From Vibrio chagasii (GTDB lineage Bacteria > Pseudomonadota > Gammaproteobacteria > Enterobacterales > Vibrionaceae), in NCBI RefSeq assembly GCF_024347355.1, contig NZ_AP025465.1, positions 868,001 through 932,000 of the forward strand: a DNA stretch of 64,000 nucleotides. The letters run 5' to 3'. Positions 34,988-44,360 of this stretch are shown piece by piece. The notes under the pieces were generated by a model. That model worked only from the letters and a program-made list of their open reading frames with translations, did not search any database and was not told where the DNA came from. Each line of letters begins with the position of its first letter. The first letter of the stretch is position 1. A program made the position numbers and the translations under genes.

Positions 34988-35116
34988 AGGGATTGAGAGA
35001 AATGATATGTACCAATGTAAGGTGAGAGAGACAGTGGTGCGTAAACAAATTGATATGTATTTGTGTGAGGTGAGAGTCACATGAGTGCATTAAAAAATGC
35101 CTAAAGGAGATCAACT

Positions 35117-36247
35117 ATGGCGATTAATGTAAGCACTAACGTGTCTGCAATGACGGCTCAGCGTTACCTAAATAACGCGGCTGAAGGTACTCAAAAATCA
35201 ATGGAGCGTTTGTCTTCTGGCTATAAAATCAATAGCGCAAAAGATGATGCTGCAGGCTTACAAATCTCTAACCGCTTAACGTCACAAAGCCGCGGCCTAG
35301 ATATGGCTGTGAAAAATGCGAATGACGGTATCTCTATTGCACAGACAGCTGAAGGTGCGATGAATGAGTCAACCAACATTCTGCAACGTATGCGTGACCT
35401 TTCTCTTCAATCTGCAAACGGTTCAAACAGCAAGTCTGAGCGTGTTGCTATCCAAGAAGAAGTATCTGCTCTTAACACAGAACTTAACCGTATCGCTGAA
35501 ACAACCTCTTTTGGTGGTAACAAGCTTCTAAACGGTACTTACGGTAGCCAATCTTTCCAAATCGGTGCTGACTCAGGTGAAGCGGTAATGCTATCTATGG
35601 GCAACATGCGTACCGACACTCAAGAAATGGGTGGTAAGAGCTACGGTGTTACTGAAGGTAAAGATGCATCTTGGCGTGTAGGCGCTGGCGCTGATCTGAC
35701 TATCAAATACAACGATAAGTTTGGCGAAGCTCAAGAGCTATCTATCTCTGCTAAAGAAGGCAACGATATCGAAGAGCTAGCAACTTACATCAACGGTCAA
35801 AGCCAAGACGTTAAAGCGTCTGTAGGTGAAGGCGGTAAATTACAACTTTTCGCTTCTAGCCAAAAAGTTGAAGGTGATGTGGAGTTTGGTGGCAGCCTTG
35901 CAAGTGAGCTAGGTATTGGCGCAGGTAAAGATGTAACCGTAAACGACATCGACGTAACATCAGTTGCGGGTGCAAACGAAGCGGTATCTATCATCGATGG
36001 CGCTCTAAAATCTGTAGATAGCCAACGTGCATCTCTTGGTGCTTTCCAAAACCGTTTTGACCATGCAATCAGCAACTTAGAAAACATCAACGAAAACGTT
36101 AATGCTTCTAAGAGCCGTATCAAAGATACCGATTACGCGAAAGAAACAACGGCAATGACGAAGTCTCAAATCCTACAACAGGCGAGTACTTCTATCCTAG
36201 CTCAAGCAAAACAATCACCATCAGCAGCTCTAAGCTTATTGGGCTAA
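35117..36247 (+). CDS. Flagellin, sigma-28-dependent type (third copy)
   Basis: This 376-residue flagellin begins [18 protein letters not shown], with AAAGGAG before the ATG. It is closest to the second flagellin: the N- and C-terminal helices are nearly the same, and the central region (about 175-290) differs in charge and wording. The duplicated genes probably give filaments of mixed composition inside the sheath. flaG follows 80 bp later across a modest hairpin. The name by letter is left open. Confidence 0.93.
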   Translation: MAINVSTNVSAMTAQRYLNNAAEGTQKSMERLSSGYKINSAKDDAAGLQISNRLTSQSRGLDMAVKNANDGISIAQTAEGAMNESTNILQRMRDLSLQSANGSNSKSERVAIQEEVSALNTELNRIAETTSFGGNKLLNGTYGSQSFQIGADSGEAVMLSMGNMRTDTQEMGGKSYGVTEGKDASWRVGAGADLTIKYNDKFGEAQELSISAKEGNDIEELATYINGQSQDVKASVGEGGKLQLFASSQKVEGDVEFGGSLASELGIGAGKDVTVNDIDVTSVAGANEAVSIIDGALKSVDSQRASLGAFQNRFDHAISNLENINENVNASKSRIKDTDYAKETTAMTKSQILQQASTSILAQAKQSPSAALSLLG

Positions 36248-36267
36248 ACTTACCTCGGTAAGTAGCG

Positions 36268-36296
36268 GTAAACTCCGCTTTATGTGGAGTTTTACT
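36268..36296 (+). terminator. Hairpin after the third flagellin, probable partial terminator
   Basis: GTAAACTCC pairs with GGAGTTTTAC (one bulged base) around a 9-base loop. The U-tract is only four bases and lies inside the stem, so some readthrough into flaG is likely. Confidence 0.6.
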
Positions 36297-36327
36297 GTTG
36301 GCTCATGAAGGAGGGAGGGAGAGTGTT

Positions 36328-36753
36328 ATGGAAATACCATCTAACGCATCGAACATCCAGCCTTATGGCTCACCTAATGGCATTAAAATTGCAAGCGATG
36401 AAGGTAGTAGTGCGTCGAGTATTTCACGCCTGAAAGAAGCAACCTCTTATAGCAAGGTAGAGAAATCGAAAGAAGAAGCTACCGAAGCTGCGATTCAATT
36501 AGCTCAAGAGAGAAAAGAGTTGAATGATGAAGAGCGAGTCAAAATGGTGGAGAAGGTAAACGAGTTTATCTCCTCTCTCAATAAGGGGGTTGCCTTTAAG
36601 GTCGATGAAGAATCGGGAAGGGATGTGGTGACTATTTATGAAACCACAACCGGCGATATTATTCGTCAGATACCTGATGAAGAAATGCTTGAAATTCTAA
36701 GACGCCTAGCAGCCCAAAACTCGAATAGTAGAATATTTGAGGTGAAGGTCTAA
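36328..36753 (+). CDS. flaG: FlaG family protein
   Basis: This 141-residue protein has a disordered N-terminal half and the FlaG core (FISSLNKGVAFKVDEESGRD, then IYETTTGDIIRQIPDEEML). FlaG influences filament length in several bacteria. The start is ATG at 36328 with GGAG six bases upstream; the frame from 36298 begins with TTG and lacks a site. It lies between the flagellins and fliD, as in other Vibrio. Confidence 0.9.
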   Translation: MEIPSNASNIQPYGSPNGIKIASDEGSSASSISRLKEATSYSKVEKSKEEATEAAIQLAQERKELNDEERVKMVEKVNEFISSLNKGVAFKVDEESGRDVVTIYETTTGDIIRQIPDEEMLEILRRLAAQNSNSRIFEVKV

Positions 36754-36775
36754 GTCGTATTATTGAGGTGGTTTA

Positions 36776-38803
36776 ATGAGTTTTGGCCCAATGGGGATTT
36801 CGTCTGGCATGGATATCAATTCCATGGTCAGCAAAATTGTGGATTCGGAGCGTGTACCTAAACAGCAACGAATCGACAATGAAAGAGCGCGAATCGATAC
36901 CAGCATTAGTGCCTATGGAAGACTCAGAGAATCTCTCGATTCGATGAAAAACCTGATGACAAACTTTCGTCAGGAAAAAGCTTTCGCTGTACGTACAGTA
37001 GAAAGTACTGATGAAGAGCTTGTTTCTGCAACCGCGACTACTGAAGCGATCGCTGGCAAATATGCCATCGATGTGTTGCAGCTTGCCCAGAGTCATAAAG
37101 TAGCGTCAGATGTTCTATCTGATGACATGAAATTTGGCCCAGGTAAGCTGCAGGTTTCGCTTGGTGATGATAGCTTTGATGTGCAAGTTGGCGACAGATC
37201 AAAGCTAATCGATGTTGTTCGCAGCATAAACGGTGCAGATAGAAACCCAGGCGTTCGTGCATCTATTATCAATGATGTCGAAGGCCCAAGACTTATCGTC
37301 GCCTCCAACCAATCGGGTGCCGATCAACAGATCAGTATCAGTGTCGACTCTGATGCGTCTAACCCTCTCAAAAAACTCGAATACAAAACCTTTGAAGAAC
37401 GTGTTGAAGCGCTAGAGAAAGCTCGTATTGCCGCTCAAGACGTACTTGGTCTCACACCTGCTGGAAAAGCCGTTGATCTTATCGATGAGGCTATCTCTGA
37501 TGATGATCCGAAAGCTGAACAAGCTGTCGACGAAGACGGCAATATCATTCCAGGTTCTCAAGCGGGCTCAACGTCTCCTGCAGAAGATGGCTCTCAAAGC
37601 CTTAGCTACGGTGAACAAGCCGCTGCAGATGGTCAAGCTGCCTTAGACGCCGCTCAAGCGGCAAAATCTGTCATGCCTGAAGACAATCTCCCAGGTTGGA
37701 CGGAAACCGCTTCTGGCACGTTGTTAGATTCTTATTACACACCAGAGCTTGAGCTTGACGAAAAAGCGATCGAGAAGGCGCCTGATGTACCAGGTTGGTC
37801 AAACACGGCCTCTGGCACTTTGACTGATTCATACGTGACACCGAAAGAAGCCCAGCAAAAGTTAGAAGCAGAGCAAGCACGTATCGAAGAGAAGATCGCT
37901 CAAGAAAAAGCGGATCTGGCCAGGAAAGTAGAAAGCGGCGAATTGACCGCAGAGCAAGCGAAAAATATCGAGCGTGCCAAATTAGAGCCTGAAGAGCGAG
38001 AGCGCTTAGAGAAAGTCGACAAGGCGCAAGCTGACTTGGCGCTTGCTCAACAATCTTTTGATAGTTACAGCGGCATGACCGAAGTCCAAGCTGGTCAAGA
38101 TTCAATGGTGGTACTGGATGGTGTCGCTCAGCTCTCTAGTAATAACAATGTGATTGAAGATGCCGTTGAAGGCATTGATATTACGGTGAAAGGAAAGACG
38201 CCAAAAGATAAGCCGCCAGCAGAAATTGGAGTTGAGTACGACCGTAATAGTGTTCGTCAAGACATCGAAGCCTTTGTGAATTCTTACAACCAGTTTTACC
38301 AAGTGTCTAAAAACTTGGCGGGTGTCGATCCTGCGACTGGACAAAAAGGCCCACTTTCTGGTGACAGCACGGTCCGTAACGCCGACTCACGATTGAAAGG
38401 GGTATTCTCGTCAAGTATTGAAGGGGCGCCAGAGAACCTTAAGTCTTTGACAGAGTTTGGTATCACAACCACTAGGCAAGGCTCGTTAGAGATTAACTAC
38501 GACATGCTCGACCGACAGCTAAACAATAACTTTGATAAGCTGGGCGAGTTTTTTGGCGGCAACAATGGGTTTGCTAAAAAAGTCGAAGATGCGATTCAGG
38601 GCATCACTGGTATTACTGGTTCAATTCGTACTCGAGAAAAGAGTCTGGTTGAGCAAAACTACCGTTTAGCAGACGACCAAAACGCCTTAGACCGCCGTAT
38701 GGACAGTCTTGAAAGTCGTACTCACTCTAAGTTCACCGCCATGCAAGATGCAACCAGTAAGATGCAGTCTCAGCTTGGTAGCATGATGAATGCGTTGGGT
38801 TAA
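36776..38803 (+). CDS. fliD: FliD, filament cap protein (HAP2)
   Basis: This 675-residue filament cap has the N-terminal FliD_N region (GMDINSMVSKIVDSERVPKQ) and a C-terminal FliD_C domain with coiled-coil helices. It is far longer than the 467 residues of the Salmonella protein. The centre carries two copies of PGWxxTASGTLxDSYxTP (about 306-323 and 339-356), then a Lys/Glu/Ala-rich coiled coil (about 360-440). FliD folds incoming flagellin at the tip. It is 22 bp after flaG; flaI and fliS follow closely. Confidence 0.93.
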   Translation: MSFGPMGISSGMDINSMVSKIVDSERVPKQQRIDNERARIDTSISAYGRLRESLDSMKNLMTNFRQEKAFAVRTVESTDEELVSATATTEAIAGKYAIDVLQLAQSHKVASDVLSDDMKFGPGKLQVSLGDDSFDVQVGDRSKLIDVVRSINGADRNPGVRASIINDVEGPRLIVASNQSGADQQISISVDSDASNPLKKLEYKTFEERVEALEKARIAAQDVLGLTPAGKAVDLIDEAISDDDPKAEQAVDEDGNIIPGSQAGSTSPAEDGSQSLSYGEQAAADGQAALDAAQAAKSVMPEDNLPGWTETASGTLLDSYYTPELELDEKAIEKAPDVPGWSNTASGTLTDSYVTPKEAQQKLEAEQARIEEKIAQEKADLARKVESGELTAEQAKNIERAKLEPEERERLEKVDKAQADLALAQQSFDSYSGMTEVQAGQDSMVVLDGVAQLSSNNNVIEDAVEGIDITVKGKTPKDKPPAEIGVEYDRNSVRQDIEAFVNSYNQFYQVSKNLAGVDPATGQKGPLSGDSTVRNADSRLKGVFSSSIEGAPENLKSLTEFGITTTRQGSLEINYDMLDRQLNNNFDKLGEFFGGNNGFAKKVEDAIQGITGITGSIRTREKSLVEQNYRLADDQNALDRRMDSLESRTHSKFTAMQDATSKMQSQLGSMMNALG

Positions 38804-38806
38804 TAG

Positions 38807-39112
38807 ATGACCAGTCAGCTTCAAGAGCTTTGTGAACTAGATCAATTAATTATCTCTAAGCTCGAATTTAGTGAAATTAATGCTGAAGAAATAGCGACGC
38901 TTGTCGATAACAGAGAACAGTTATTGCAAAACGTGCTTCAATTCATCGATTCACACCCTGACGTTAAGCAAAGTTCGGAGTGGTTTGAAGCCATTTCGAG
39001 AACAAGAAAATTAGTCGAATTGATGCAGTCTGAAACTGGCCGGGTAGGGAAAACCCTGCACAAGTACCGACATGGTGCCAAGTCAGTTCAACAATACAAA
39101 AAGTTTTTATAG
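38807..39112 (+). CDS. flaI: FlaI, FliT-like flagellar export chaperone
   Basis: This small 101-residue helical protein begins only 3 bp after fliD and is followed by fliS. Size, helix content and position correspond to FlaI of Vibrio, which fills the place of FliT, the FliD chaperone of enterobacteria. Sequence motifs are weak in this family, so the call leans on synteny. Confidence 0.82.
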   Translation: MTSQLQELCELDQLIISKLEFSEINAEEIATLVDNREQLLQNVLQFIDSHPDVKQSSEWFEAISRTRKLVELMQSETGRVGKTLHKYRHGAKSVQQYKKFL

Positions 39113-39124
39113 AAGAGGTTTACT

Positions 39125-39535
39125 ATGCGCGGTTCTTTACAGGCATATAAAAAGGTATCAGTGGATAGTCAGCTAACGGCTGCCTCACCGCATAAGATTG
39201 TGCAAATGCTAATGGCTGGCGCTATCGAGCGTTTGATCCAAGGTAAAGCGGCAATGCAAGCGGGCAATATACCGGTGAAAGGTGAGCGACTAGGTAAGGC
39301 TCTAGACATCATTATTAGCCTTCGTAGCTGCCTTTCTATGGACGATGGTGGCGATATTGCGAAAAACCTAGATCAACTTTATGAGTTCATGATCACGCAA
39401 ATTTCTGCGGCAAATCACAAAAATGACCCACAGCCTATTGATGATGTTATCGATATTATCCGCGAAATTAAGAGCGCTTGGGACCAAATTCCGAATGAAT
39501 ATCACAACTTGACGTCTGCTGAAGTCGGTATTTAA
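39125..39535 (+). CDS. fliS: FliS, flagellin export chaperone
   Basis: This 136-residue four-helix chaperone has the FliS start SLQAYKKVSVDSQLTAASPH and the helix VQMLMAGAIERLIQGKAAM. FliS binds the flagellin C-terminus to stop polymerisation in the cell. GAGG precedes the ATG. It is the last gene of the flaG-fliD-flaI-fliS run and is closed by a good terminator. Confidence 0.95.
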   Translation: MRGSLQAYKKVSVDSQLTAASPHKIVQMLMAGAIERLIQGKAAMQAGNIPVKGERLGKALDIIISLRSCLSMDDGGDIAKNLDQLYEFMITQISAANHKNDPQPIDDVIDIIREIKSAWDQIPNEYHNLTSAEVGI

Positions 39536-39611
39536 AGAAAAATTGCAGTTTTAACTAACCTTAGATCCGCTAATTGGTTGGTTGCCTTATTTTTTTAATC
39601 AAATAAAATAG

Positions 39612-39641
39612 AAGCCATTAGATAGCCTAATGGCTTTTTTT
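39612..39641 (+). terminator. Terminator after fliS
   Basis: A perfect 9-bp stem AAGCCATTA/TAATGGCTT with a 7-base loop is followed by a run of T. It separates the fliS unit from flrA. Confidence 0.92.
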
Positions 39642-39764
39642 CGTTGCTGATTTCATAAATTTGTCCTCGTAAACCATAATCATAGATAGAATTCTTAATT
39701 TTATGGAATACGTTGCTCACCGTTTTTCCGCATCGCACCAAAATAAAGGCAATAATTCCTACTT

Positions 39765-41231
39765 ATGCAAGGTTTGGCAAAACTGCTTGTGGTCGACGAT
39801 AACGCTCAAGATCGTCACAATTTAAGCACAATATTAGAGTTTGTAGGAGAGAGCTGCGAAGTAATCAGCTCTGAACAAGCGCGCAACGTCGACTGGTCAC
39901 TACAGTGGGCTGGTTGCATTATTGGCTCAATAAAAGGTAAAGGCTTCAACGCATTACTGAATGATAAGCTTGTTCACGCGAATCACATCCCTCTGCTTGT
40001 GATTGGCAAAAACAACCACCCGGTTGACGAGCTCACCAATTTTGTTGGTGAACTCGAGCTGCCTCTTAACTATCCCCAATTAAGTGATGCATTAAGACAC
40101 TGTAAAGATTTCTTAGGACGCAAAGGGGTTCAAGTTGTCTCTTCAGCCCGTAAGAACACACTGTTTCGCAGTCTAGTGGGTCAAAGTGCTGGCATTCAAG
40201 AAGTGCGTCACTTGATTGAACAAGTTTCCTCTACCGAAGCCAATGTACTGATTCTTGGTGAATCTGGTACCGGTAAAGAGGTGGTTGCTCGTAACATTCA
40301 TTACCATTCAAAACGTCGCACTGGTCCTTTTGTTCCAGTGAACTGTGGTGCAATCCCACCAGATTTGCTGGAGAGTGAACTTTTCGGTCATGAGAAGGGC
40401 GCATTCACAGGTGCAATTACGGCACGTAAAGGACGTTTTGAGTTAGCTGAAGGCGGCACGCTATTTCTTGATGAAATTGGCGATATGCCAATGGCGATGC
40501 AGGTTAAGTTGCTACGCGTACTACAAGAGCGATGCTTTGAACGTGTAGGTGGCAATTGCACTATCCAGGCGAATGTTCGAGTAATTGCGGCTACACACCG
40601 TAACCTTGAAGACATGATCGACGATGATTCATTCCGTGAAGATCTTTATTACCGTTTGAATGTATTCCCGATTGAAATGCCGGCATTACAAGAGCGTAAA
40701 GAAGATATCCCTCTTCTACTTCAAGAGCTTATGACGAGAATGGAAGCGGAAGGCAGTATGCCTATCTGCTTTACGCCTCGAGCGATTAATTCTTTGATGG
40801 AACACGATTGGCCAGGTAACGTACGTGAATTGGCGAACTTAGTGGAGCGCATGGTTATTCTTTATCCGAATAGCTTAGTGGACGTAAACCACCTGCCAAC
40901 TAAGTATCGATACAGTGATATCCCTGAATTCCAACCAGAGTTTAATAGCTTTGTGTCTGAGGAAGAGCAAGAGCGTGACGCTTTGGCTGACTTGTTCTCG
41001 GAAGATTTCAGCTTCGATCAGCAAGATGATATGACTGACAACGCGAATGCACCTCAGGAATTACCACCAGAAGGGGTTAACCTGAAAGAGCTGCTCGCTG
41101 ATATGGAAGTGAATATGATCAATCAAGCCTTGGAAGCGCAGGGCGGTATTGTTGCTCGAGCGGCAGACATGTTAGGCATGCGCAGAACCACTCTGGTTGA
41201 GAAAATGCGTAAATACAATTTGCAGCGTTAG
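39765..41231 (+). CDS. flrA: FlrA, sigma-54-dependent master activator of flagellar genes
   Basis: This 488-residue activator has an N-terminal FleQ-type receiver-like domain (about 1-120), an AAA+ domain with Walker A GESGTGKE and the sigma-54 contact loop GAFTGA, and a C-terminal Fis-type helix ([20 protein letters not shown]). FlrA starts the cascade by activating class II genes including flrBC, and in V. cholerae it responds to c-di-GMP. The start codon is weakly supported, with AAGG 14 bases upstream. No sigma-54 or sigma-28 site is seen before it, which fits its place at the top of the cascade. Confidence 0.95.
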   Translation: MQGLAKLLVVDDNAQDRHNLSTILEFVGESCEVISSEQARNVDWSLQWAGCIIGSIKGKGFNALLNDKLVHANHIPLLVIGKNNHPVDELTNFVGELELPLNYPQLSDALRHCKDFLGRKGVQVVSSARKNTLFRSLVGQSAGIQEVRHLIEQVSSTEANVLILGESGTGKEVVARNIHYHSKRRTGPFVPVNCGAIPPDLLESELFGHEKGAFTGAITARKGRFELAEGGTLFLDEIGDMPMAMQVKLLRVLQERCFERVGGNCTIQANVRVIAATHRNLEDMIDDDSFREDLYYRLNVFPIEMPALQERKEDIPLLLQELMTRMEAEGSMPICFTPRAINSLMEHDWPGNVRELANLVERMVILYPNSLVDVNHLPTKYRYSDIPEFQPEFNSFVSEEEQERDALADLFSEDFSFDQQDDMTDNANAPQELPPEGVNLKELLADMEVNMINQALEAQGGIVARAADMLGMRRTTLVEKMRKYNLQR

Positions 41232-41272
41232 TGTTCTGCTTTTCGAGAAACGGAAAAACAAACACTAAATTT

Positions 41273-41297
41273 TTAGCTAATCGTTCACTTTAGCTAA
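41273..41297. repeat. Two copies of the palindrome TTAGCTAA between flrA and flrB
   Basis: TTAGCTAA occurs at 41273-41280 and 41290-41297, 17 bp centre to centre. Each copy is its own inverse. It may be an operator, perhaps for FlrA itself, but that is a guess. Confidence 0.5.
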
Positions 41298-41358
41298 GCG
41301 ATAAGATAAACCATAGTCGAGTTGTTGCTTGCTTAACTATGTGATAAATATAGCAAAT

Positions 41359-41393
41359 AGCCTGACTCGTTTTGTGCGTGTCAGGCTGTTTTA
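41359..41393 (+). terminator. Hairpin between flrA and flrB, probable terminator or attenuator
   Basis: A perfect 8-bp stem AGCCTGAC/GTCAGGCT with a 13-base loop is followed by GTTTTA. It lies only 23 bp before flrB and would limit readthrough from flrA. Confidence 0.72.
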
Positions 41394-41415
41394 GTATTTG
41401 AGGCAAATTTTTGAC

Positions 41416-42456
41416 ATGCACGTATCTAACGAACCAGAAAATCAATCACACCTAGATTCAGTTGAACAACAGGTTGAGCGCTATAAGCAAGTGCTCGATG
41501 TTATGCCTGCTGGTGTCATCTTGTTAGATACCCATGGTGAAGTAAGAGAAGCAAACCCCGAAGCGCACCGTATTCTTGGCGTCGAGTTGGTTGGAGAGAA
41601 GTGGTTTTCTGTTATCCAAAGTGCTTTTGATCCCAAAGACGATGATGGTCACGAGATCTCATTAAAGAACGGTCGAAAGGTACGTTTGGCGATTTCTGCT
41701 TCGACTACGGGTCAGCTGATTTTGATTACCGATCTGACCGAGACGCGTTTGCTGCAATCACGAGTTAGTGATCTCCAGCGTCTGTCTTCATTAGGTAGAA
41801 TGGTGGCGTCACTTGCTCATCAGGTTCGTACACCGCTCTCTAGTGCAATGTTGTATGCGTCAAACCTTGCCGCTCCGAATCTACCACCGGCAACGAAGAC
41901 ACGTTTTCAATCTAAGCTTATGGATAGACTTCATGACTTAGAGAAGCAAGTTAATGACATGCTGCTGTTTGCTAAGGGCGGCGATAATAAGGTGGTGAAA
42001 CCTTTTACTGTGGCTGAGTTGATCACAGAATTTCAGCCAATGGTCGAAGCGGCGTTGAAATCGAACCAAATTGATTACTGCCAAGAAGTGGAAGGCGAAC
42101 AGACTCAAATGTTCGGCAATGCCAACGCGATTGCCTCTGCTTTAAGCAATCTAGTTTTGAACGCGGTTCAAATTGCCGGCAAAGAATCACAGATAGATGT
42201 ATTTTTTAGGCCGGTAAACGGCGAGCTTAAGATATCAGTACAAGACAGTGGTCCCGGTGTACCTAAAGAGCTTCAAGGTAAAATCATGGAACCATTCTTT
42301 ACCACTCGCTCGCAAGGGACAGGCTTAGGCTTGGCGGTTGTACAAATGGTATGTCGAGCACATGAAGGTCGACTGGAATTGATATCAGAAGAAGGTGATG
42401 GCGCATGCTTTACCATGTGCTTGCCACTAGAAAGAAGCGCTTCTATTGAAGGCTAA
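41416..42456 (+). CDS. flrB: FlrB, sensor histidine kinase
   Basis: This soluble kinase of 346 residues has a PAS-like N-terminal domain (about 18-110), the dimerisation/phosphoacceptor segment with His135 in SLAHQVRTPLSSAM, and an ATPase domain with VLNAVQIAGKES, DSGPGVP and TRSQGTGLGLAVV. It phosphorylates FlrC. I use ATG at 41416; the frame can be opened at TTG 41398, adding six residues, and neither start has an ideal site. No clear sigma-54 promoter was found in the flrA-flrB gap, although FlrA control is expected. Confidence 0.92.
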   Translation: MHVSNEPENQSHLDSVEQQVERYKQVLDVMPAGVILLDTHGEVREANPEAHRILGVELVGEKWFSVIQSAFDPKDDDGHEISLKNGRKVRLAISASTTGQLILITDLTETRLLQSRVSDLQRLSSLGRMVASLAHQVRTPLSSAMLYASNLAAPNLPPATKTRFQSKLMDRLHDLEKQVNDMLLFAKGGDNKVVKPFTVAELITEFQPMVEAALKSNQIDYCQEVEGEQTQMFGNANAIASALSNLVLNAVQIAGKESQIDVFFRPVNGELKISVQDSGPGVPKELQGKIMEPFFTTRSQGTGLGLAVVQMVCRAHEGRLELISEEGDGACFTMCLPLERSASIEG

Positions 42457-42489
42457 TAAGTTTTAACTGAATTTACACTGGAGAATCCT

Positions 42490-43899
42490 ATGGCTCAAAG
42501 CAAAGTGTTAATCGTCGAAGATGATGAAGGTCTACGCGAGGCCCTTGTCGATACACTCGCGCTTGCTGGCTATGAATGGCTAGAAGCAGATTGCGCAGAA
42601 GATGCTCTGGTCAAACTAAAAGCGAACTCCGTTGATATCGTTGTCTCTGACGTTCAGATGGCAGGCATGGGCGGCTTAGCGCTGTTAAGAAACATCAAGC
42701 AGCACTGGCCAAATCTCCCTGTATTGTTGATGACAGCTTATGCCAACATCGAAGACGCCGTCGCTGCAATGAAAGAGGGCGCTATCGACTATATGGCAAA
42801 GCCATTTGCGCCGGAAGTACTGCTAAACATGGTGAGCCGTTATGCTCCCGTAAAATCGGACGACAATGGTGATGCCATCGTTGCCGATGAAAAAAGCATT
42901 AAGCTAATGATGCTGGCCGATAAAGTGGCAAAAACGGACGCCAATGTCATGGTTTTGGGCCCGAGCGGCTCTGGTAAAGAGGTGATGTCGCGTTACATCC
43001 ATAACGCCTCAAACCGTAAAGATGGTCCGTTCGTCGCGATTAACTGTGCGGCAATTCCTGACAATATGTTGGAAGCGACTCTATTTGGATATGAGAAAGG
43101 TGCATTTACTGGCGCTATTCAGGCGTGTCCGGGTAAGTTTGAACAAGCTCAAGGCGGTACAATTTTACTCGATGAGATCAGTGAAATGGACCTCGGCTTA
43201 CAAGCTAAGTTACTGCGTGTGCTGCAAGAGCGTGAAGTTGAGCGTTTAGGTAGCCGTAAGAGCATTAAACTCGATGTTCGTGTACTCGCCACCAGTAACC
43301 GAGACCTCAAGCAGTATGTATCTGAGGGTAATTTCCGTGAAGACTTGTACTACCGTTTGAATGTTTTCCCAATCTCTTGGCCTCCACTGTGTGAACGTAA
43401 AGGTGATATTGAGCCTTTGGCGAAGCACTTGGTTGAGCGCCACTGTACCAAACTGGGTATGCCAGTTCCGGTTATGTCACCTCAATCGATCAGAAAACTC
43501 GTCAATTATCCGTGGCCGGGTAATGTGCGTGAACTTGATAATGTCGTGCAGCGTGCGTTGATTCTGAGCGAAGAAGAAAAAATTTCTGGTGAGCATATCC
43601 TACTTGAAGGGGTGGATTGGCAAGACGCCAGCGGCCTACAGCAGATTGTGGAAGGTAGCGATGTGGCAACGCCAGATATCAAGCCTATTGCGGAAGCAAA
43701 CCCAATCAACAAAATCGCTTCAAGCAGTGAAGGTCTGGGGAATGAGCTTAGAGATCAAGAGTATGCGATCATCCTTGAAACTTTGATCGCATGTAACGGC
43801 CGACGTAAAGATATGGCTGAGAAACTAGGTATTAGCCCTCGCACATTGCGCTATAAGTTAGCAAAAATGCGCGATGCTGGAATAGATATCCCAAACTAA
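42490..43899 (+). CDS. flrC: FlrC, sigma-54 response regulator for class III genes
   Basis: This 469-residue regulator has a receiver domain with phosphoacceptor Asp54 (VVSDVQMAGMGG), an AAA+ domain with GPSGSGKEV and the GAFTGA loop ([12 protein letters not shown]), and a C-terminal Fis-type DNA-binding helix (GISPRTLRYKLAKMRDAG). Phosphorylated by FlrB, it activates the sigma-54 promoters of the hook, basal body and FlaA operons. TGGAG precedes the ATG, and the gene follows flrB by 33 bp. Confidence 0.95.
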   Translation: MAQSKVLIVEDDEGLREALVDTLALAGYEWLEADCAEDALVKLKANSVDIVVSDVQMAGMGGLALLRNIKQHWPNLPVLLMTAYANIEDAVAAMKEGAIDYMAKPFAPEVLLNMVSRYAPVKSDDNGDAIVADEKSIKLMMLADKVAKTDANVMVLGPSGSGKEVMSRYIHNASNRKDGPFVAINCAAIPDNMLEATLFGYEKGAFTGAIQACPGKFEQAQGGTILLDEISEMDLGLQAKLLRVLQEREVERLGSRKSIKLDVRVLATSNRDLKQYVSEGNFREDLYYRLNVFPISWPPLCERKGDIEPLAKHLVERHCTKLGMPVPVMSPQSIRKLVNYPWPGNVRELDNVVQRALILSEEEKISGEHILLEGVDWQDASGLQQIVEGSDVATPDIKPIAEANPINKIASSSEGLGNELRDQEYAIILETLIACNGRRKDMAEKLGISPRTLRYKLAKMRDAGIDIPN

Positions 43900-43960
43900 G
43901 CACAGATTAGTAGTGTCAGCTTTCTGACTAGTGTAATACGATATCTAGTCGTTTTTAGGT

Positions 43961-43977
43961 ATGGCACGTTAATTGCT
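43961..43977 (+). promoter_or_regulatory. Sigma-54 promoter of fliEFGHIJ
   Basis: ATGGCACGTTAATTGCT is a perfect TGGCACG-N4-TTGC element, 55 bp before fliE. Confidence 0.93.
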
Positions 43978-44032
43978 CTGTCAATAATACAGCAAAATAG
44001 ATAGTCATAAATTTGACTCCTTGAGGTAGTAA

Positions 44033-44344
44033 ATGAGAATAGATGGTTTACAAGGCGAAATGCAGGCAATGATGGTTGAAGCTGCGAGCGCGCGTCCTGC
44101 TGCGACAGGGCAAACGGTCGGTGCAGACTTCGGCAACATGCTGACGAAAGCCATCAACAATGTGAACTCATTGCAAAAGACCTCAGGGGATCTACAAACT
44201 CGTTTTGATAGCGGTGACCAAAGTGTGTCGCTGTCTGATGTGATGATTGCTCGTAATAAATCTAGTGTGGCCTTTGAAGCGACAATCCAAATTAGAAATA
44301 AATTGGTTGAGTCGTACAAAGAGCTGATGAATATGCCGGTATAA
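44033..44344 (+). CDS. fliE: FliE, MS-ring/rod junction protein
   Basis: This 103-residue protein contains the FliE signature FGNMLTKAINNVNSLQKTSG and the C-terminal AFEATIQIRNKLVESYKELM. It joins the rod to the MS ring and is the first rod subunit exported. GAGG lies before the ATG. It is the first gene of the fliEFGHIJ operon under a sigma-54 promoter. Confidence 0.95.
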   Translation: MRIDGLQGEMQAMMVEAASARPAATGQTVGADFGNMLTKAINNVNSLQKTSGDLQTRFDSGDQSVSLSDVMIARNKSSVAFEATIQIRNKLVESYKELMNMPV

Positions 44345-44360
44345 GTTGGGTAGTTAAGTA

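Larger units (their letters stand above)
34206..35116. other. Intergenic region between second and third flagellins (911 bp)
   Basis: It contains a terminator (34303-34326), an inverted GGGAAT-type palindromic unit (about 34385-34432), two and a half direct repeats of about 130 bp (34520-34830) and the sigma-28 promoter of the third flagellin. A minus-strand frame at 34785-35114 crosses the last repeat and the promoter and is not a gene. Confidence 0.78.

Noticed and set aside
34785..35114. Minus-strand 109-codon frame between flagellins
   Set aside because: It crosses a repeat unit and the sigma-28 promoter of the third flagellin and has no coding features.
31287..36247. Three near-identical genes as a sign of a mobile or assembly artefact
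   Set aside because: The flagellins differ in their centres, promoters and ends, and several flagellin genes are normal for Vibrio.
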